A DNA stretch of 64,000 nucleotides, from contig PQAL01000024.1 in assembly GCA_003105035.1 (NCBI GenBank), forward strand, positions 113,671 to 177,670, given 5' to 3'. The position numbers were made by a program, and so were the translations under genes. Origin of the DNA: Anaerolineales bacterium (lineage in GTDB: Bacteria > Chloroflexota > Anaerolineae > Anaerolineales > UBA4823). The notes under the pieces were generated by a model that saw only the letters and a program-made list of their open reading frames with translations, had not been told where the DNA came from and ran no database searches. Shown one piece after another: positions 18,555-28,416 of the stretch; positions within the stretch are counted from its first letter, which is position 1, and each line of letters opens with the position of its first letter.

Positions 18555-19616
18555 ATGCCTATGGTCAAACCCATCTCAAGAAAAGATTTCCTCAAGCTGG
18601 GTGTCCTGGCACTCACCTCCCTGGCTGCCAACTCCTTCCCGCCATCCGCAGATGATGCCTCCCGTCCAACTGGTGAGTTTGGGCGCATCACCAAGGATAC
18701 AGTGAGTGTGTTCAAAGAGCCGACCTGGCCAAAGGGTGAGACGCTTGATTATCTTCACCGCGATACACTGGTAAATCTCTATTACTCGCTGACCCCGGAA
18801 GATGGACCTCCCTACAACCCAAACTGGTATCGGATTTGGGAAGGGTATATCCATAGCGCTTATGTTCAGAAGGTGAAATACCGCAACAACCAACCCGTTG
18901 ATAGCTTACCGGAAAGTGGCCAGCTGTGTGAGGTGACCGTGCCTTACACACAAATTTACCAACGCAGCTTGAGTGAAGGATGGCGACCCCGTAGCCGGCT
19001 ATATTATCAATCGACCCATTGGGGTGTGGGGGTGGATGAGGGACCGGATGGGAAGCTTTGGTACCGGCTTTATGACGAGTTGCGGGAGGACGAGTACCAC
19101 GTGCCTGCCGAGCATATGCGAATCATCCCCGACAGCGAGCTTACCCCGATCTCACCTGAGGTCCCAGCCTCTAAAAAACGCATTGAAGTATCAATCCAGG
19201 GTCAGAGCCTGGCTGCCTATGAAGGTGATAAGCTGGTATTTTCAACCCGGATCTCATCCGGGCTGAATCAGCAACCAGATCCGGAAGGAATCCCCTGGGA
19301 TACTCCACGCGGGTATTACAATATCCAATCCAAGATGCCCTCCAAGCACATGGGTGACGGTGACCTGGCCAGTGATGGAAGTGACTTACCGGGGGTGCCT
19401 TGGACGCAGTTTTTCCTGATCCCACCCGGGAACGCCTTCCATGGGACGTACTGGCACGACAATTTCGGCTTGCAAATGAGCCATGGGTGCGTGAATATGC
19501 GCACCGACGAAGCCAAGTGGCTGTTCCGCTGGACCACGCCGGTATTCAAGACACCGATCGAAAATCATCGCCAATGGGAGCAAAGGGGGATGGGGACCAG
19601 GGTGATCATCACCTGA
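18555..19616 (+). CDS. Exported L,D-transpeptidase (YkuD family)
   Basis: Forms 3-3 cross-links in peptidoglycan or attaches proteins to it. About 353 residues: an N-terminal export signal (ISRKDFLKLGVLAL, Tat-like but with only one arginine), an SH3-like middle region with Trp/Tyr-rich stretches, and the C-terminal YkuD domain with HGTYWHD and the catalytic SHGCVNM (Cys nucleophile). Start is uncertain: ATGs at 18555 and 18561 both lack a clear ribosome site, and a TTG at 18525 is open. Supports a wall with L,D cross-links. Confidence 0.9.
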   Translation: MPMVKPISRKDFLKLGVLALTSLAANSFPPSADDASRPTGEFGRITKDTVSVFKEPTWPKGETLDYLHRDTLVNLYYSLTPEDGPPYNPNWYRIWEGYIHSAYVQKVKYRNNQPVDSLPESGQLCEVTVPYTQIYQRSLSEGWRPRSRLYYQSTHWGVGVDEGPDGKLWYRLYDELREDEYHVPAEHMRIIPDSELTPISPEVPASKKRIEVSIQGQSLAAYEGDKLVFSTRISSGLNQQPDPEGIPWDTPRGYYNIQSKMPSKHMGDGDLASDGSDLPGVPWTQFFLIPPGNAFHGTYWHDNFGLQMSHGCVNMRTDEAKWLFRWTTPVFKTPIENHRQWEQRGMGTRVIIT

Positions 19617-19685
19617 TCATCGCTGTCAGATAGAATAATACGGGTTGAATAAAAGCTGAGAAGGGCAGAACAACAGGCAAGGAAA

Positions 19686-21158
19686 ATGAAACGGAAATAT
19701 GTGATATTTCTCATCCTAGGATTATTACTTATCGCAATAACTGTATGGCAAATACCCACAGCTCAAAAGGGACTGGAAGTAATAAAACTACCGGATACCA
19801 ACCCTCCCGTCACGATCATCGCGCCGTCAAATACCGCACCTGCTTCAAGACCGACGGTGCTGATCGCCCACGGATTTGCCGGGTCTTCAGTGCTTATGCG
19901 AGGCTTCGCCCTCACCCTGGCTCAAGCCGGTTACACCACGGTATCATGGGATTTTAAAGGGCACGGCGAAAATCCCACACCGCTTAGCCTCTCAAATGAA
20001 TCTTCCGGTTTACTTGAGGATTCTGAAGCAGCACTTGCTCAGGCGGTAGCAGCTGAGGCAGCCAACCCAGATCAGGTGGCTATCCTCGGGCATTCCATGG
20101 GTAGCGGAGTGGCGCTGGAGTACGGCATCGTCCACCCGGATACCAACGCGACGATCGCCATCTCACCGGTCAGGCAGACAGTCACGCCTGAATTACCGCG
20201 CAACCTGCTATTGATGGCGGGTAGCCGAGAACAGCAATTCGTAGCTAATGCTAAAAAGCTACTCGAGACGGCGGGAGGAGAAAACAACAATTACTCGGCT
20301 GGTTCAGCCCGCAAGCTGGTAATTATCCCCAATGTCGAACACATCTCGATCCTGTTTTCACCGCTTGCCCACACAGCTGCACGTGCATGGCTGGATGCGA
20401 CCTATGGCGCACAGGCCGGAGCGATCAATTATACCGACCGACGCATCCTGTGGTTCGGGATGGGCATTATCGGGTTCATCCTAGTGTCGAACGCAGTGGT
20501 GAATACCATCCAACCCACGAGCAATGAAAGCCTCGGGGTGAAACCCAGATGGCTCAGACTGGTGGCCCTGCTCGCAGGTAGCCTTGTAAGTTCTCTGCTC
20601 CTGTGGCTGGCCAGCCTGGGTGGGCTACAGATCTCTCAGCTGCTCGGGTTAGTGGTAGGTGGCTTTCTTATTGCCTGGTTTGGAACAGCCGGAGTGATCA
20701 ACCTGCTGATTCTACGGCCGAAGTTTAGCTGGCCAAAGGGTAAGGAGATTACCAAGGGGTTGGTGGTCTTTGCGGCTTTATGGCTTGGCGTCGGATTGAT
20801 TGGGAATTATGTGTGGCTGCCCTGGTTGCTCATTCCACAGCGGTTAATCCTATGGATCCCTGCTTTCATTGTATTATTGCCCTGGTTCTACGCAGTCGGT
20901 GAAGCTTCGAGACCTGCCAGACCAGCTGGGCAGCTCGGTTGGTGGCTATACCAGGTGATCGTTGTTCTGGCTGGTTTATTCCTGGCGTTGACACTTTACC
21001 CAGGGCTTGGGTTTATATTTATCATCCTGCCCCTGATCCCGGTGATCCTGGGATTGCATATGCTAGCCATATCCGCCAAGCATGGCAGCTGGGCGTTCGC
21101 CATACCGGGTGCGATGTTTACTGCCTGGCTACTGCTGGCTGTTTTTCCACTTCAATAA
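19686..21158 (+). CDS. Membrane-anchored alpha/beta hydrolase
   Basis: 490 residues. An N-terminal membrane anchor (about residues 5-22), then an alpha/beta hydrolase domain (about 40-250) with the oxyanion stretch AHGFAG and the nucleophile elbow GHSMGSG (Ser137); a His in NVEHIS is a candidate for the triad. The C-terminal half has about six hydrophobic segments. The substrate is unknown. ATG at 19686 is preceded by CAAGGAAA. Precedes ettA by 15 bases. Confidence 0.78.
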   Translation: MKRKYVIFLILGLLLIAITVWQIPTAQKGLEVIKLPDTNPPVTIIAPSNTAPASRPTVLIAHGFAGSSVLMRGFALTLAQAGYTTVSWDFKGHGENPTPLSLSNESSGLLEDSEAALAQAVAAEAANPDQVAILGHSMGSGVALEYGIVHPDTNATIAISPVRQTVTPELPRNLLLMAGSREQQFVANAKKLLETAGGENNNYSAGSARKLVIIPNVEHISILFSPLAHTAARAWLDATYGAQAGAINYTDRRILWFGMGIIGFILVSNAVVNTIQPTSNESLGVKPRWLRLVALLAGSLVSSLLLWLASLGGLQISQLLGLVVGGFLIAWFGTAGVINLLILRPKFSWPKGKEITKGLVVFAALWLGVGLIGNYVWLPWLLIPQRLILWIPAFIVLLPWFYAVGEASRPARPAGQLGWWLYQVIVVLAGLFLALTLYPGLGFIFIILPLIPVILGLHMLAISAKHGSWAFAIPGAMFTAWLLLAVFPLQ

Positions 21159-21173
21159 TGACTGGAATGATTT

Positions 21174-22847
21174 ATGAATGACCAACAAGTGATCTTCTCA
21201 CTGAGCCGGGTTGGCAAGTTGTACCCACCCAACAAACAGGTGCTGCGCGATATATCCTTGGGTTTCTATTATGGGGCAAAGATCGGCGTACTTGGATTGA
21301 ATGGAGCCGGAAAAAGCACACTGCTCAAGATCATCGCTGGGGTTGATCAGGAGTATATCGGCGACCTGGCATTTTCAAGGGGATATTCAGTGGGGATGCT
21401 GGAACAAGAACCACAGCTAGACGCCCAGAAGACCGTACGGCAAGTAGTGGAAGAGGCTGTCCAGCCAATCATTGCCATGCTGCAGAATTACGAGGCCATC
21501 AACGATAAATTCAGTGAGCCAGACGCTGATTTTGAGGCTCTGATCACCCAGCAGACCGCCGTCCAGGAGAAGTTGGATAAGTTGGATGCCTGGACACTGG
21601 ATAACCGTCTGGAGATCGCCATGGACGCCCTGCGCTGCCCACCTGAAGACATGCCTGTCGCGGTCATCTCGGGAGGGGAGCGCCGCCGGGTAGCTTTGTG
21701 CCGATTGCTACTCACCGAACCCGATATCCTGTTACTCGACGAACCCACCAACCACCTGGATGCTGAATCGGTTGCCTGGCTCGAGCAGCATTTGAAGCAA
21801 TACAAGGGGACCGTGATCGCCGTGACCCATGATCGGTACTTCCTGGATAATGTTGCCGAGTGGATCCTGGAGCTCGACCGGGGTTTCGGGATCCCGTGGC
21901 GGGGGAATTACTCCTCCTGGTTGGAACAGAAAAAGGACCGCCTGGAACACGAAGAGAAAAGCGAGAGCAAGCGGCAGAAGACCCTGGAACGCGAGTTGGA
22001 GTGGATCCACATGTCACCAAAAGCCCGCCAGGCAAAAGGCAAAGCTCGGGTAACAGCCTATGAAAACCTGCTGAGCCAGGAATACGAGCAACGTCGGGAG
22101 AACCTGGAAATTTACATACCACCCGGGCCAAGGCTTGGTAACCGGGTCATCGAGCTTACTGGCGTTTCCAAGGGGTACGGGGACAAACTCCTGCTCGACA
22201 ATGTGAACCTGAGCATTCCACCGGGTAGCATTGTCGGCGTAATCGGTCCTAACGGAGCAGGAAAGACCACGCTGCTCAAGCTTATCACCGGGAGTGAAAC
22301 AGCCGACGACGGGAAAATCAGCGTGGGTGAAACTGTCCAACTGGCCTATGTTGATCAGGCACGCGATATCCTGGACAACGAAAAGACTGTGTGGGAAGAG
22401 ATATCCAACGGGGAAGAATCCCTGACGCTGGGAAACCGCAAGATGAACTCACGCGCTTATGTAGCAAGCTTCAACTTCCACGGGACCGACCAGCAAAAGA
22501 AGGTAGGCAACCTTTCAGGTGGTGAACGTAACCGTGTGCACCTGGCTAAGATGCTCACCCAAGGTGCTAACGTAATCCTGCTCGATGAGCCGACCAATGA
22601 TCTGGATGTGAACACCCTGCGGGCGTTGGAGGAAGCCATCGAGAACTTTGCCGGTTGCGCCATCATCGTCAGCCACGACCGTTGGTTCCTGGACCGGGTC
22701 GCTACCCACATACTGGCATTTGAGGGCGAAAGCCAGGTCTTCTGGTTCGACGGTAATTACACCGATTACGATGTGGACCACAAGCGACGTTATGGGATTG
22801 CCACCGATATCCCCCACCGCATCCAATATAAGAGACTCAGCCGATAA
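21174..22847 (+). CDS. ettA: Energy-dependent translational throttle protein EttA
   Basis: ABC-F ATPase that binds the ribosomal E site and gates the first elongation steps according to ATP level. 557 residues, close to the E. coli length. Two ABC domains, each with Walker A (GLNGAGKST near residue 43; GPNGAGKTT near 363) and signature (SGGERRRV; SGGERNRV), separated by the interdomain linker and an arm insertion. No membrane segments. 15 bases after the hydrolase and 16 before htpG. Confidence 0.94.
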   Translation: MNDQQVIFSLSRVGKLYPPNKQVLRDISLGFYYGAKIGVLGLNGAGKSTLLKIIAGVDQEYIGDLAFSRGYSVGMLEQEPQLDAQKTVRQVVEEAVQPIIAMLQNYEAINDKFSEPDADFEALITQQTAVQEKLDKLDAWTLDNRLEIAMDALRCPPEDMPVAVISGGERRRVALCRLLLTEPDILLLDEPTNHLDAESVAWLEQHLKQYKGTVIAVTHDRYFLDNVAEWILELDRGFGIPWRGNYSSWLEQKKDRLEHEEKSESKRQKTLERELEWIHMSPKARQAKGKARVTAYENLLSQEYEQRRENLEIYIPPGPRLGNRVIELTGVSKGYGDKLLLDNVNLSIPPGSIVGVIGPNGAGKTTLLKLITGSETADDGKISVGETVQLAYVDQARDILDNEKTVWEEISNGEESLTLGNRKMNSRAYVASFNFHGTDQQKKVGNLSGGERNRVHLAKMLTQGANVILLDEPTNDLDVNTLRALEEAIENFAGCAIIVSHDRWFLDRVATHILAFEGESQVFWFDGNYTDYDVDHKRRYGIATDIPHRIQYKRLSR

Positions 22848-22863
22848 TCTATAAGGAAGTATT

Positions 22864-24741
22864 ATGAGCGATCAAACTGAACAAACAACGAGCGGGACAA
22901 CCAATCCCATCTCATTCAAAGCGGAGACACGGCAGCTCCTGGATATCCTGATCCATTCACTGTATACCGAACGGGAGATATTCCTGCGAGAGCTCATTTC
23001 AAACGCCTCAGATGCCCTAACACGCATGAATTATGTGATGCTTACCAACCGGGATGTGCTTGACCCGGATGCGGAACTATGCATCAGAATCAGCGCCGAC
23101 CCGAACAACAACATCCTGACCATCAGCGACAGTGGAGTGGGGATGACAGCCGAAGAACTGGTCGAGAACCTGGGTACAATCGCCCATTCAGGTGCCAAGG
23201 CATTTATGATGGCAGCCCAGGAAGGGGCAAAGAATCTATCAGATATTATCGGCCAATTTGGGGTAGGTTTTTACTCAGCTTTCATGGTGGCAGAATGGAT
23301 CAAGGTGACCTCCCGCTCTTACCAAGCAGAAACAAGTGCGGCATCCTGGTACTGCACCGGTAACGACACTTTTACTGTTGAACCAGCCCAAAAGATTGAC
23401 CGAGGCACAAGGGTTGAGATCAAGCTCAAAGAGGATGCCAAGGAATTTACCCAGGAAAGCCAATTACGGGAAGTGATCCGCAAGCACTCTGACTTTATAT
23501 CCTTCCCAATATATCTGGGAGAGAATAAAGAGCAGGTAAATAAACAAACTGCACTATGGCGCCAGCAACCGCGCAAGGTGGAGATAAAAGATTACGAGGA
23601 GTTTTATCACCAGCTGACCCTGGATTTTTCACCCCCTCTCACCCATCTCCACTTGTCGGTGGATGCCCCAGTGCAGATGTATGCCATCTTGTATGTTCCG
23701 GCCAAAGGCGAACGCAGCTTGTTTTCCATCCGCAAGGAAGATGGGCTCAAGCTCTACTCGTGCAATGTCTTGATCCAGGAGTACTGCAAGGAAGTACTCC
23801 CTGAGTATTACCGTTTTATCCAGGGCGTGGTGGACAGCGAAGATCTGCCTTTGAGTGTCTCGCGCGAAACCATCCAAGCCAACCGGATAATGGTTAATTT
23901 AAAATCGCTGATCACTTCCAAGGTCACTGGTGCACTGGAAAAAATGGCGAAGGAAAAGCCGGAAACATATATGAAATTTTGGGAAGAGTACGGTCGCTAC
24001 ATCAAGGAAGGTGTGGCGATTGAACAGACTGAACCTGACACCCTCTATCCATTGTTACGCTTCCATACATCTTCTGTTTTAGACAAGTGGTCCTCATTGG
24101 ATAAATATATTGAGCGGATGAAAGCAGAGCAGAAGGAAATCTATTACATTTTGGGAGATGATGATCGGTCGGTGATCTACAGCCCGCACCTGGATATCAT
24201 CAAAAAGCACAGCCTGGAAGTGCTTTTACTTACCGATCCGATCGATCCATTTATGTTAGTTCGGCTGACCAAGTATAAGGACCACCCGCTAGTAAACGTC
24301 TCATCACCTGACATCAAGCTGCCTCCCCTGGAAAAAGAGCAAGAAGACCAGGAAGCTCCTTCACTAAATCCCGACGACTGGCTTCAGCTGGTCGATCGCT
24401 TTAAACAATGCCTGGGAGAAAAAGTATCCGATGTGCGCATGACAGACCGGTTATCCAATTCACCGGCGCGACTGGTTGACCCAGAAGGAGCACCAAATCA
24501 GGAGATGCAACGCGTGTATCGGTTATTAAAAGAGGATATAGAAATCCCCAAGAAGGTGCTCGAGCTGAATCCACGCCATCCCATCCTGGTCAACTTAAAT
24601 GCGATGCCAGCGGAAGATGATCTAAGCCAGATGATCATCGAGCAAGTCTTTGAGGATGCCCTACTGATCGAAGGATTGCACCCCGACCCAGCGGGGATGA
24701 TTGAGCGTATCCAGAAAATCATCCAAGCAGCGATTAAATAA
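22864..24741 (+). CDS. htpG: Molecular chaperone HtpG (Hsp90)
   Basis: ATP-dependent cytosolic chaperone. 625 residues, the standard bacterial length. GHKL ATPase motifs are clear: RELISNASDA, DSGVGMT and GQFGVGFYSAF in the N-terminal domain, followed by the middle domain (SVSRETIQ with the conserved Arg) and a C-terminal dimerisation domain. ATG at 22864 follows AAGGAAGT. Ends at a strong inverted repeat shared with the convergent SCP2 gene. Confidence 0.96.
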   Translation: MSDQTEQTTSGTTNPISFKAETRQLLDILIHSLYTEREIFLRELISNASDALTRMNYVMLTNRDVLDPDAELCIRISADPNNNILTISDSGVGMTAEELVENLGTIAHSGAKAFMMAAQEGAKNLSDIIGQFGVGFYSAFMVAEWIKVTSRSYQAETSAASWYCTGNDTFTVEPAQKIDRGTRVEIKLKEDAKEFTQESQLREVIRKHSDFISFPIYLGENKEQVNKQTALWRQQPRKVEIKDYEEFYHQLTLDFSPPLTHLHLSVDAPVQMYAILYVPAKGERSLFSIRKEDGLKLYSCNVLIQEYCKEVLPEYYRFIQGVVDSEDLPLSVSRETIQANRIMVNLKSLITSKVTGALEKMAKEKPETYMKFWEEYGRYIKEGVAIEQTEPDTLYPLLRFHTSSVLDKWSSLDKYIERMKAEQKEIYYILGDDDRSVIYSPHLDIIKKHSLEVLLLTDPIDPFMLVRLTKYKDHPLVNVSSPDIKLPPLEKEQEDQEAPSLNPDDWLQLVDRFKQCLGEKVSDVRMTDRLSNSPARLVDPEGAPNQEMQRVYRLLKEDIEIPKKVLELNPRHPILVNLNAMPAEDDLSQMIIEQVFEDALLIEGLHPDPAGMIERIQKIIQAAIK

Positions 24742-24744
24742 ATA

Positions 24745-24768
24745 CCAGGCAAGCGTTCGCTTGCCTGG
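24745..24768. terminator. Bidirectional terminator between htpG and the SCP2-like gene
   Basis: Ten-base perfect stem (CCAGGCAAGC with GCTTGCCTGG) around GTTC. The minus-strand side is followed by TATTTATTT and the plus side by ATATCATATG, so termination is more convincing on the minus strand. Confidence 0.65.
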
Positions 24769-24782
24769 ATATCATATGCTTA

Positions 24783-25187
24783 TTACAGCCAGCCCTTAGT
24801 GACTTCTTGGCAGCAACGCACAAAATCCAGCACGGTAGGGACATTGCGCATGATGAGGGTCATGCTGCCTCTCACACTTAACATCCTGGTCATTAAAGCT
24901 TGCATAACCCCCACCTCACCTGAAAGTATTTTGATGATATTGCTATAAGGCGCTTTTAAAACTAGGGCTGGATTGATGGTGGAGGTCTGTTCTTCGATAG
25001 TTGCAGCGCGACATTTGCCATGCCAGAGATCAAAATTGAGCCATGTGGTATCTTTATAAGAACCATCAGGCTCCAGGATAATACGCATGTCACCTTCCCA
25101 ATTCTTTGCTACCTGGGCATAATGCTCATCGGTATTCAGCTTATCCATGAGGGCTTGCATCCATATTACGGAAGGGAAGGTCTCCAT
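24783..25187 (-). CDS. SCP2 sterol-binding-domain-like protein
   Basis: 134 residues, cytoplasmic. The pattern (a Gly-Asp strand, then a lipid-binding alpha/beta fold with KAPYSNIIKILSGEVGVMQALMTRMLSVRGSM split by turns) resembles the SCP2 family, small proteins that bind lipids or serve as adaptor domains. ATG at 25187 is supported by AGGAATAGAGAAT. It lies 32 bases downstream of tRNA-Leu with no terminator between them. Function unknown. Confidence 0.65.
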   Translation of the reverse strand: METFPSVIWMQALMDKLNTDEHYAQVAKNWEGDMRIILEPDGSYKDTTWLNFDLWHGKCRAATIEEQTSTINPALVLKAPYSNIIKILSGEVGVMQALMTRMLSVRGSMTLIMRNVPTVLDFVRCCQEVTKGWL

Positions 25188-25219
25188 ATTCTCTATTCCT
25201 ATTTACATATGTTTGGGTG

Positions 25220-25301
25220 TGCGCTGGGGGGGACTTGAACCCCCACGCCTTGCGGCACATGGCCCTCAACCATGCCTGTCTGCCAATTCCAGCACCAGCG
25301 C
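25220..25301 (-). tRNA. tRNA-Leu, anticodon GAG
   Basis: Acceptor stem GCGCTGG/CCAGCGC, anticodon stem CATGG/CCATG around TTGAGGG, long variable arm (type II tRNA) and T arm with TTCAAGT. CCA is not encoded (the end reads ACAC). Decodes CUC/CUU. Confidence 0.95.
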
Positions 25302-25314
25302 AAAAGGTATTGGT

Positions 25315-25342
25315 ATTATAATCGGCTAATTGTGATTGTCAA
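25315..25342 (-). promoter_or_regulatory. Consensus promoter for tRNA-Leu
   Basis: On the minus strand a perfect TTGACA (25337-25342) and a perfect TATAAT (25315-25320) with a 16-base spacer, ending about 14 bases before the tRNA. Confidence 0.88.
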
Positions 25343-25367
25343 GCAAGCCTAGACGACGGAGTGTATC

Positions 25368-26393
25368 ATGCGGATTGTATTGGATGGTATGGGAAGTGAT
25401 AGCTGCCCCGAGCCAGAGATGCTTGCTGCTATTGAAGCGCAGCGCTTGTTCAAGGATGAATTGATCCTGGTTGGGCCTGCTGATGTACTGCAGCCTCGCC
25501 TACAATCCCTGGGCGCTCCTAAGGGGGCAATCCATCTGGTGGATGCCCAAGAAACCATCTCCATGGCTGATAAAGGCATGGCATTAGCATTAAAAGCCAA
25601 GCGTCGAAATTCGAAGACCTCCATGGCTGTTGGCATGGATCTGATTAAGACGGGTGAAGCCGATGCTTTCGTCACTGCGGGTAATACCGGTGGTGCGATG
25701 ACTACAGCTTACTTCCGGTTGGACACTATCCCAGGCGTCGAACGCCCTGGGCTCACCGCTACTTTCCCAGTGAAAAATGGATTCTGCATCGTATTGGACA
25801 TCGGAGCGAACCCCGATTGCAAGCCGGAACACCTGGTGCATTTTGCAATCATGGGCAGTGTCTACGCCAACAAAGCGCGGGGGATTGCCAACCCACGGGT
25901 TGCCATTCTTTCAAATGGTGAAGAAGCTGGCAAAGGCAATGAGCTGGTCAGAGCTGCCTTTCCATTGCTCGAAAACTGTGGGGTGAATTTCATCGGGAAT
26001 GTCGAAGGCAAAGAGCTGTTCGCCGGTGAAGCGGATGTGGTGGTCACAGATGGTTTCACTGGAAATGTATTGTTGAAGTCAACGGAGGCCGTGGCAAAGC
26101 TGATCATGGATATCATGCGGCAACAGCTTAAGTCCAATATCATCTCCATGATTGGCGGAGCATTGGCCAAGCCGTCGTTGACCAAGATCCGGGCGATGCT
26201 TAACCCAGACGAATACGGTGCCGCTCCATTGCTGGGTGTCAATGGCCTGGTATTTATCGGGCATGGCCGTTCGAATGCCCATGCCCTGGTGAGTGCCATC
26301 AAGGGTGCCCGGGCGGCTGTCGAAGCTGATTTGCTTGGATCCATCCAATTGGCGATCCAGGAAAATATACAAAAATCATCACAAGAAGGATAG
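25368..26393 (+). CDS. plsX: Phosphate acyltransferase PlsX
   Basis: Converts acyl-ACP to acyl-phosphate at the start of phospholipid synthesis. 341 residues, peripheral to the membrane. Begins MRIVLDGMGSDSCPEP, with the family motifs AVGMDLIKTGEADAFVTAGNTG and, near residue 225, VVTDGFTGNVLLKS. ATG at 25368 follows GGAG at 6 bases. Directly followed by fabF (3 bases), so lipid head and fatty chain synthesis are linked. Confidence 0.95.
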   Translation: MRIVLDGMGSDSCPEPEMLAAIEAQRLFKDELILVGPADVLQPRLQSLGAPKGAIHLVDAQETISMADKGMALALKAKRRNSKTSMAVGMDLIKTGEADAFVTAGNTGGAMTTAYFRLDTIPGVERPGLTATFPVKNGFCIVLDIGANPDCKPEHLVHFAIMGSVYANKARGIANPRVAILSNGEEAGKGNELVRAAFPLLENCGVNFIGNVEGKELFAGEADVVVTDGFTGNVLLKSTEAVAKLIMDIMRQQLKSNIISMIGGALAKPSLTKIRAMLNPDEYGAAPLLGVNGLVFIGHGRSNAHALVSAIKGARAAVEADLLGSIQLAIQENIQKSSQEG

Positions 26394-26396
26394 GTA

Positions 26397-27644
26397 ATGA
26401 AAGTCCAACGCGCGGTTATTACTGGTATCGGGGCGATCACTCCCTTAGGCTCGACCGTAGAGTTATTTTGGAACGGATTGATCAATGGAAGGTCAGGGGT
26501 CCGAAAAATCACCCAATTTGATGCATCTGAGCTTCCCTGCCAGATTGCTGGAGAGATTCCAGATTTTGATCCACTACTTTACCTGGACCGAAAGGAAGCC
26601 CGCAGGCTACCTCGTTCAGCCCAGATCGCGGTTTCTTCTGCCATCCAGGCGGTGAACGATGCTGGATTACCTGCCACGATGCCCAATAAAGAGCGAACCG
26701 CCGTTGTCTATGGGACCGCCCTGGGCGGGATCGACGTGATGGTAGATGGGATATTCCAGCTACGCTCGGAGGGGCTCAGTCGGGGGAATCCCTTTTCCCT
26801 CCCGTTTGCGATCCCAAATCTCTCCACTTTTTTAATTGCCAAACAGTTTCAAGCTCTGGGTCCGAACAGTACCATCGTCACCGCCTGCGCCACCGGGACG
26901 CAGACAATCGGTGAAGCTGCTGAGCTGATCTGGAACGGTAAAGCCGATATCGTTATCACCGGTGGGACAGAAGCCCTTATTGAAGATTACTCTATCGCCG
27001 GCTTTTGTGCTATGCGGGCCTTACCCACCAGCTTTAACGATACCCCCGAGCTGGCCAGCCGTCCATTCGATGCCAAACGTGAAGGTTTCATTCTGTCTGA
27101 AGGATCTGGCTCACTCGTGGTAGAAAGCCTTGACTCGGCTATAGCCCGTGGTGCACATGTGTATGCAGAAATCATCGGTCAAGCCTGCACATCCGACGCG
27201 TTTAACATCGCCCAACCGGACCCGGATGCTGCTGGTGCGATCCGGGTGATGCGGTGGGTGCTGGAAAATGCCGGGATAGCACCCACCCAGATCGATTACA
27301 TTAATGCCCATGGCACATCTACACCGCTCAATGATTTGACCGAAACGAAGGCGATCAAGGAAGTTTTCGGAAGCCATGCCTACTCTATACCCATTAGCTC
27401 CACTAAATCAATGATCGGGCATGCCATGGGGGCTTCCGGTGCCCTCGAGGCGATAGCCTGCATCCTGACGATCAATAATGGACTCATCCACCCGACGATC
27501 AATTATGCCAACCCCGACCCAGAGTGCGACCTGGATTACGTCCCCAACCAGGCGCGCAAAGCAACAGTTCGCCATGCCCTTTCGAATTCATTCGGTCTGG
27601 GTGGTCAAAATGCGAGCCTGGTGATCAAAGGATTCGAAGGATGA
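26397..27644 (+). CDS. fabF: Beta-ketoacyl-ACP synthase II
   Basis: Condensing enzyme of fatty-acid elongation. 415 residues. Thiolase-fold catalytic triad: Cys164 in TACATGTQ, His in NAHGTSTPLND and His in MIGHAMGASGA; C-terminal SFGLGGQNAS is typical of the KAS II family. ATG follows AAGGATAGG. Paired with plsX. Confidence 0.95.
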   Translation: MKVQRAVITGIGAITPLGSTVELFWNGLINGRSGVRKITQFDASELPCQIAGEIPDFDPLLYLDRKEARRLPRSAQIAVSSAIQAVNDAGLPATMPNKERTAVVYGTALGGIDVMVDGIFQLRSEGLSRGNPFSLPFAIPNLSTFLIAKQFQALGPNSTIVTACATGTQTIGEAAELIWNGKADIVITGGTEALIEDYSIAGFCAMRALPTSFNDTPELASRPFDAKREGFILSEGSGSLVVESLDSAIARGAHVYAEIIGQACTSDAFNIAQPDPDAAGAIRVMRWVLENAGIAPTQIDYINAHGTSTPLNDLTETKAIKEVFGSHAYSIPISSTKSMIGHAMGASGALEAIACILTINNGLIHPTINYANPDPECDLDYVPNQARKATVRHALSNSFGLGGQNASLVIKGFEG

Positions 27645-27678
27645 TTAATACTTCGCGGCAGACGAGGATTTCCCATAT

Positions 27679-28368
27679 ATGAAGGTGATTACAAACGAAA
27701 AACTGGTAAAGCGATATGCGCGGTTCGGGCAGGTCGGTACGATAGGCGGACTGGTAGTATTGGCGGGTGGCATGTTCATCACATTCCGCAACCCCAATTA
27801 CGCCTCGCTGGCCTGGCTGGCATTATTGTTGGGTTTCGGTCTCTCACAAATCGGGCTCTACTTTGGAAATCGCTGGGGGAGACATCCCAGACCTGATGAG
27901 CTACTTGATCAAGGTTTGAAGGGTTTAAACGACCAATATACCATCTATCATTATTCTACCCCAGCTGGGCATTTACTGGTCGGTCCAACCGGTTTATGGG
28001 TCATCATGACATATTTCCAGGCTGGGAAAATTGTATATCAGAAGGATCGCTGGAAGATTATCGGGGGCGGCTTCGTTCAGAAATACATGCGCCTGCTCGG
28101 TCAAGAAGGCCTGGGCAGGCCTGACAGAGAATCAGCCGCTGAGGTTGAATCACTCAAGAAGTTTATCAATAAAAAATTGCCGGATTTCGAAATCAGTGAA
28201 CCAAGTGTCGTGTTGGCGTTCGTTAACCCCAAAGCTGAGCTAGAAGTGGACGGTGCACCCATTCCCACCCTGCTCGTTAAAGAATTAAAAAATACAATCC
28301 GCAAATCGGCAAAAGAAAAAGCCCTTCCACCAGAAAAGATCAAACAGATCAACGAGCTATTCCCTTAA
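27679..28368 (+). CDS. Membrane protein with a NERD-like domain
   Basis: 229 residues. Two N-terminal membrane segments (about 18-65), then a soluble domain. The stretch YHYSTPAGHLLVGPTGLWVI resembles the start of nuclease-related (NERD) domains, in which a strand ends in a catalytic acidic residue; here the following FQAGKIVYQKDRWK lacks an obvious E/D-x-K active site. Function unknown. Last gene before a clear terminator. Confidence 0.55.
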   Translation: MKVITNEKLVKRYARFGQVGTIGGLVVLAGGMFITFRNPNYASLAWLALLLGFGLSQIGLYFGNRWGRHPRPDELLDQGLKGLNDQYTIYHYSTPAGHLLVGPTGLWVIMTYFQAGKIVYQKDRWKIIGGGFVQKYMRLLGQEGLGRPDRESAAEVESLKKFINKKLPDFEISEPSVVLAFVNPKAELEVDGAPIPTLLVKELKNTIRKSAKEKALPPEKIKQINELFP

Positions 28369-28374
28369 AACCAA

Positions 28375-28411
28375 AACCGGTGCCCAACAAAATGAGCACC
28401 GGTTATTTTCT
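28375..28411. terminator. Terminator between the NERD-like gene and the SPFH gene
   Basis: AACCGGTGC pairs with GCACCGGTT around a 12-base loop, followed on the plus strand by ATTTTCTTT; on the minus strand the other side is TTTTGGTTTT. It can serve both convergent genes. Confidence 0.8.
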
Positions 28412-28416
28412 TTATG

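Noticed and set aside
25862..26512. Open frame of 216 codons on the minus strand
   Set aside because: Antisense to plsX and fabF, which are well supported, and has no recognisable motif.
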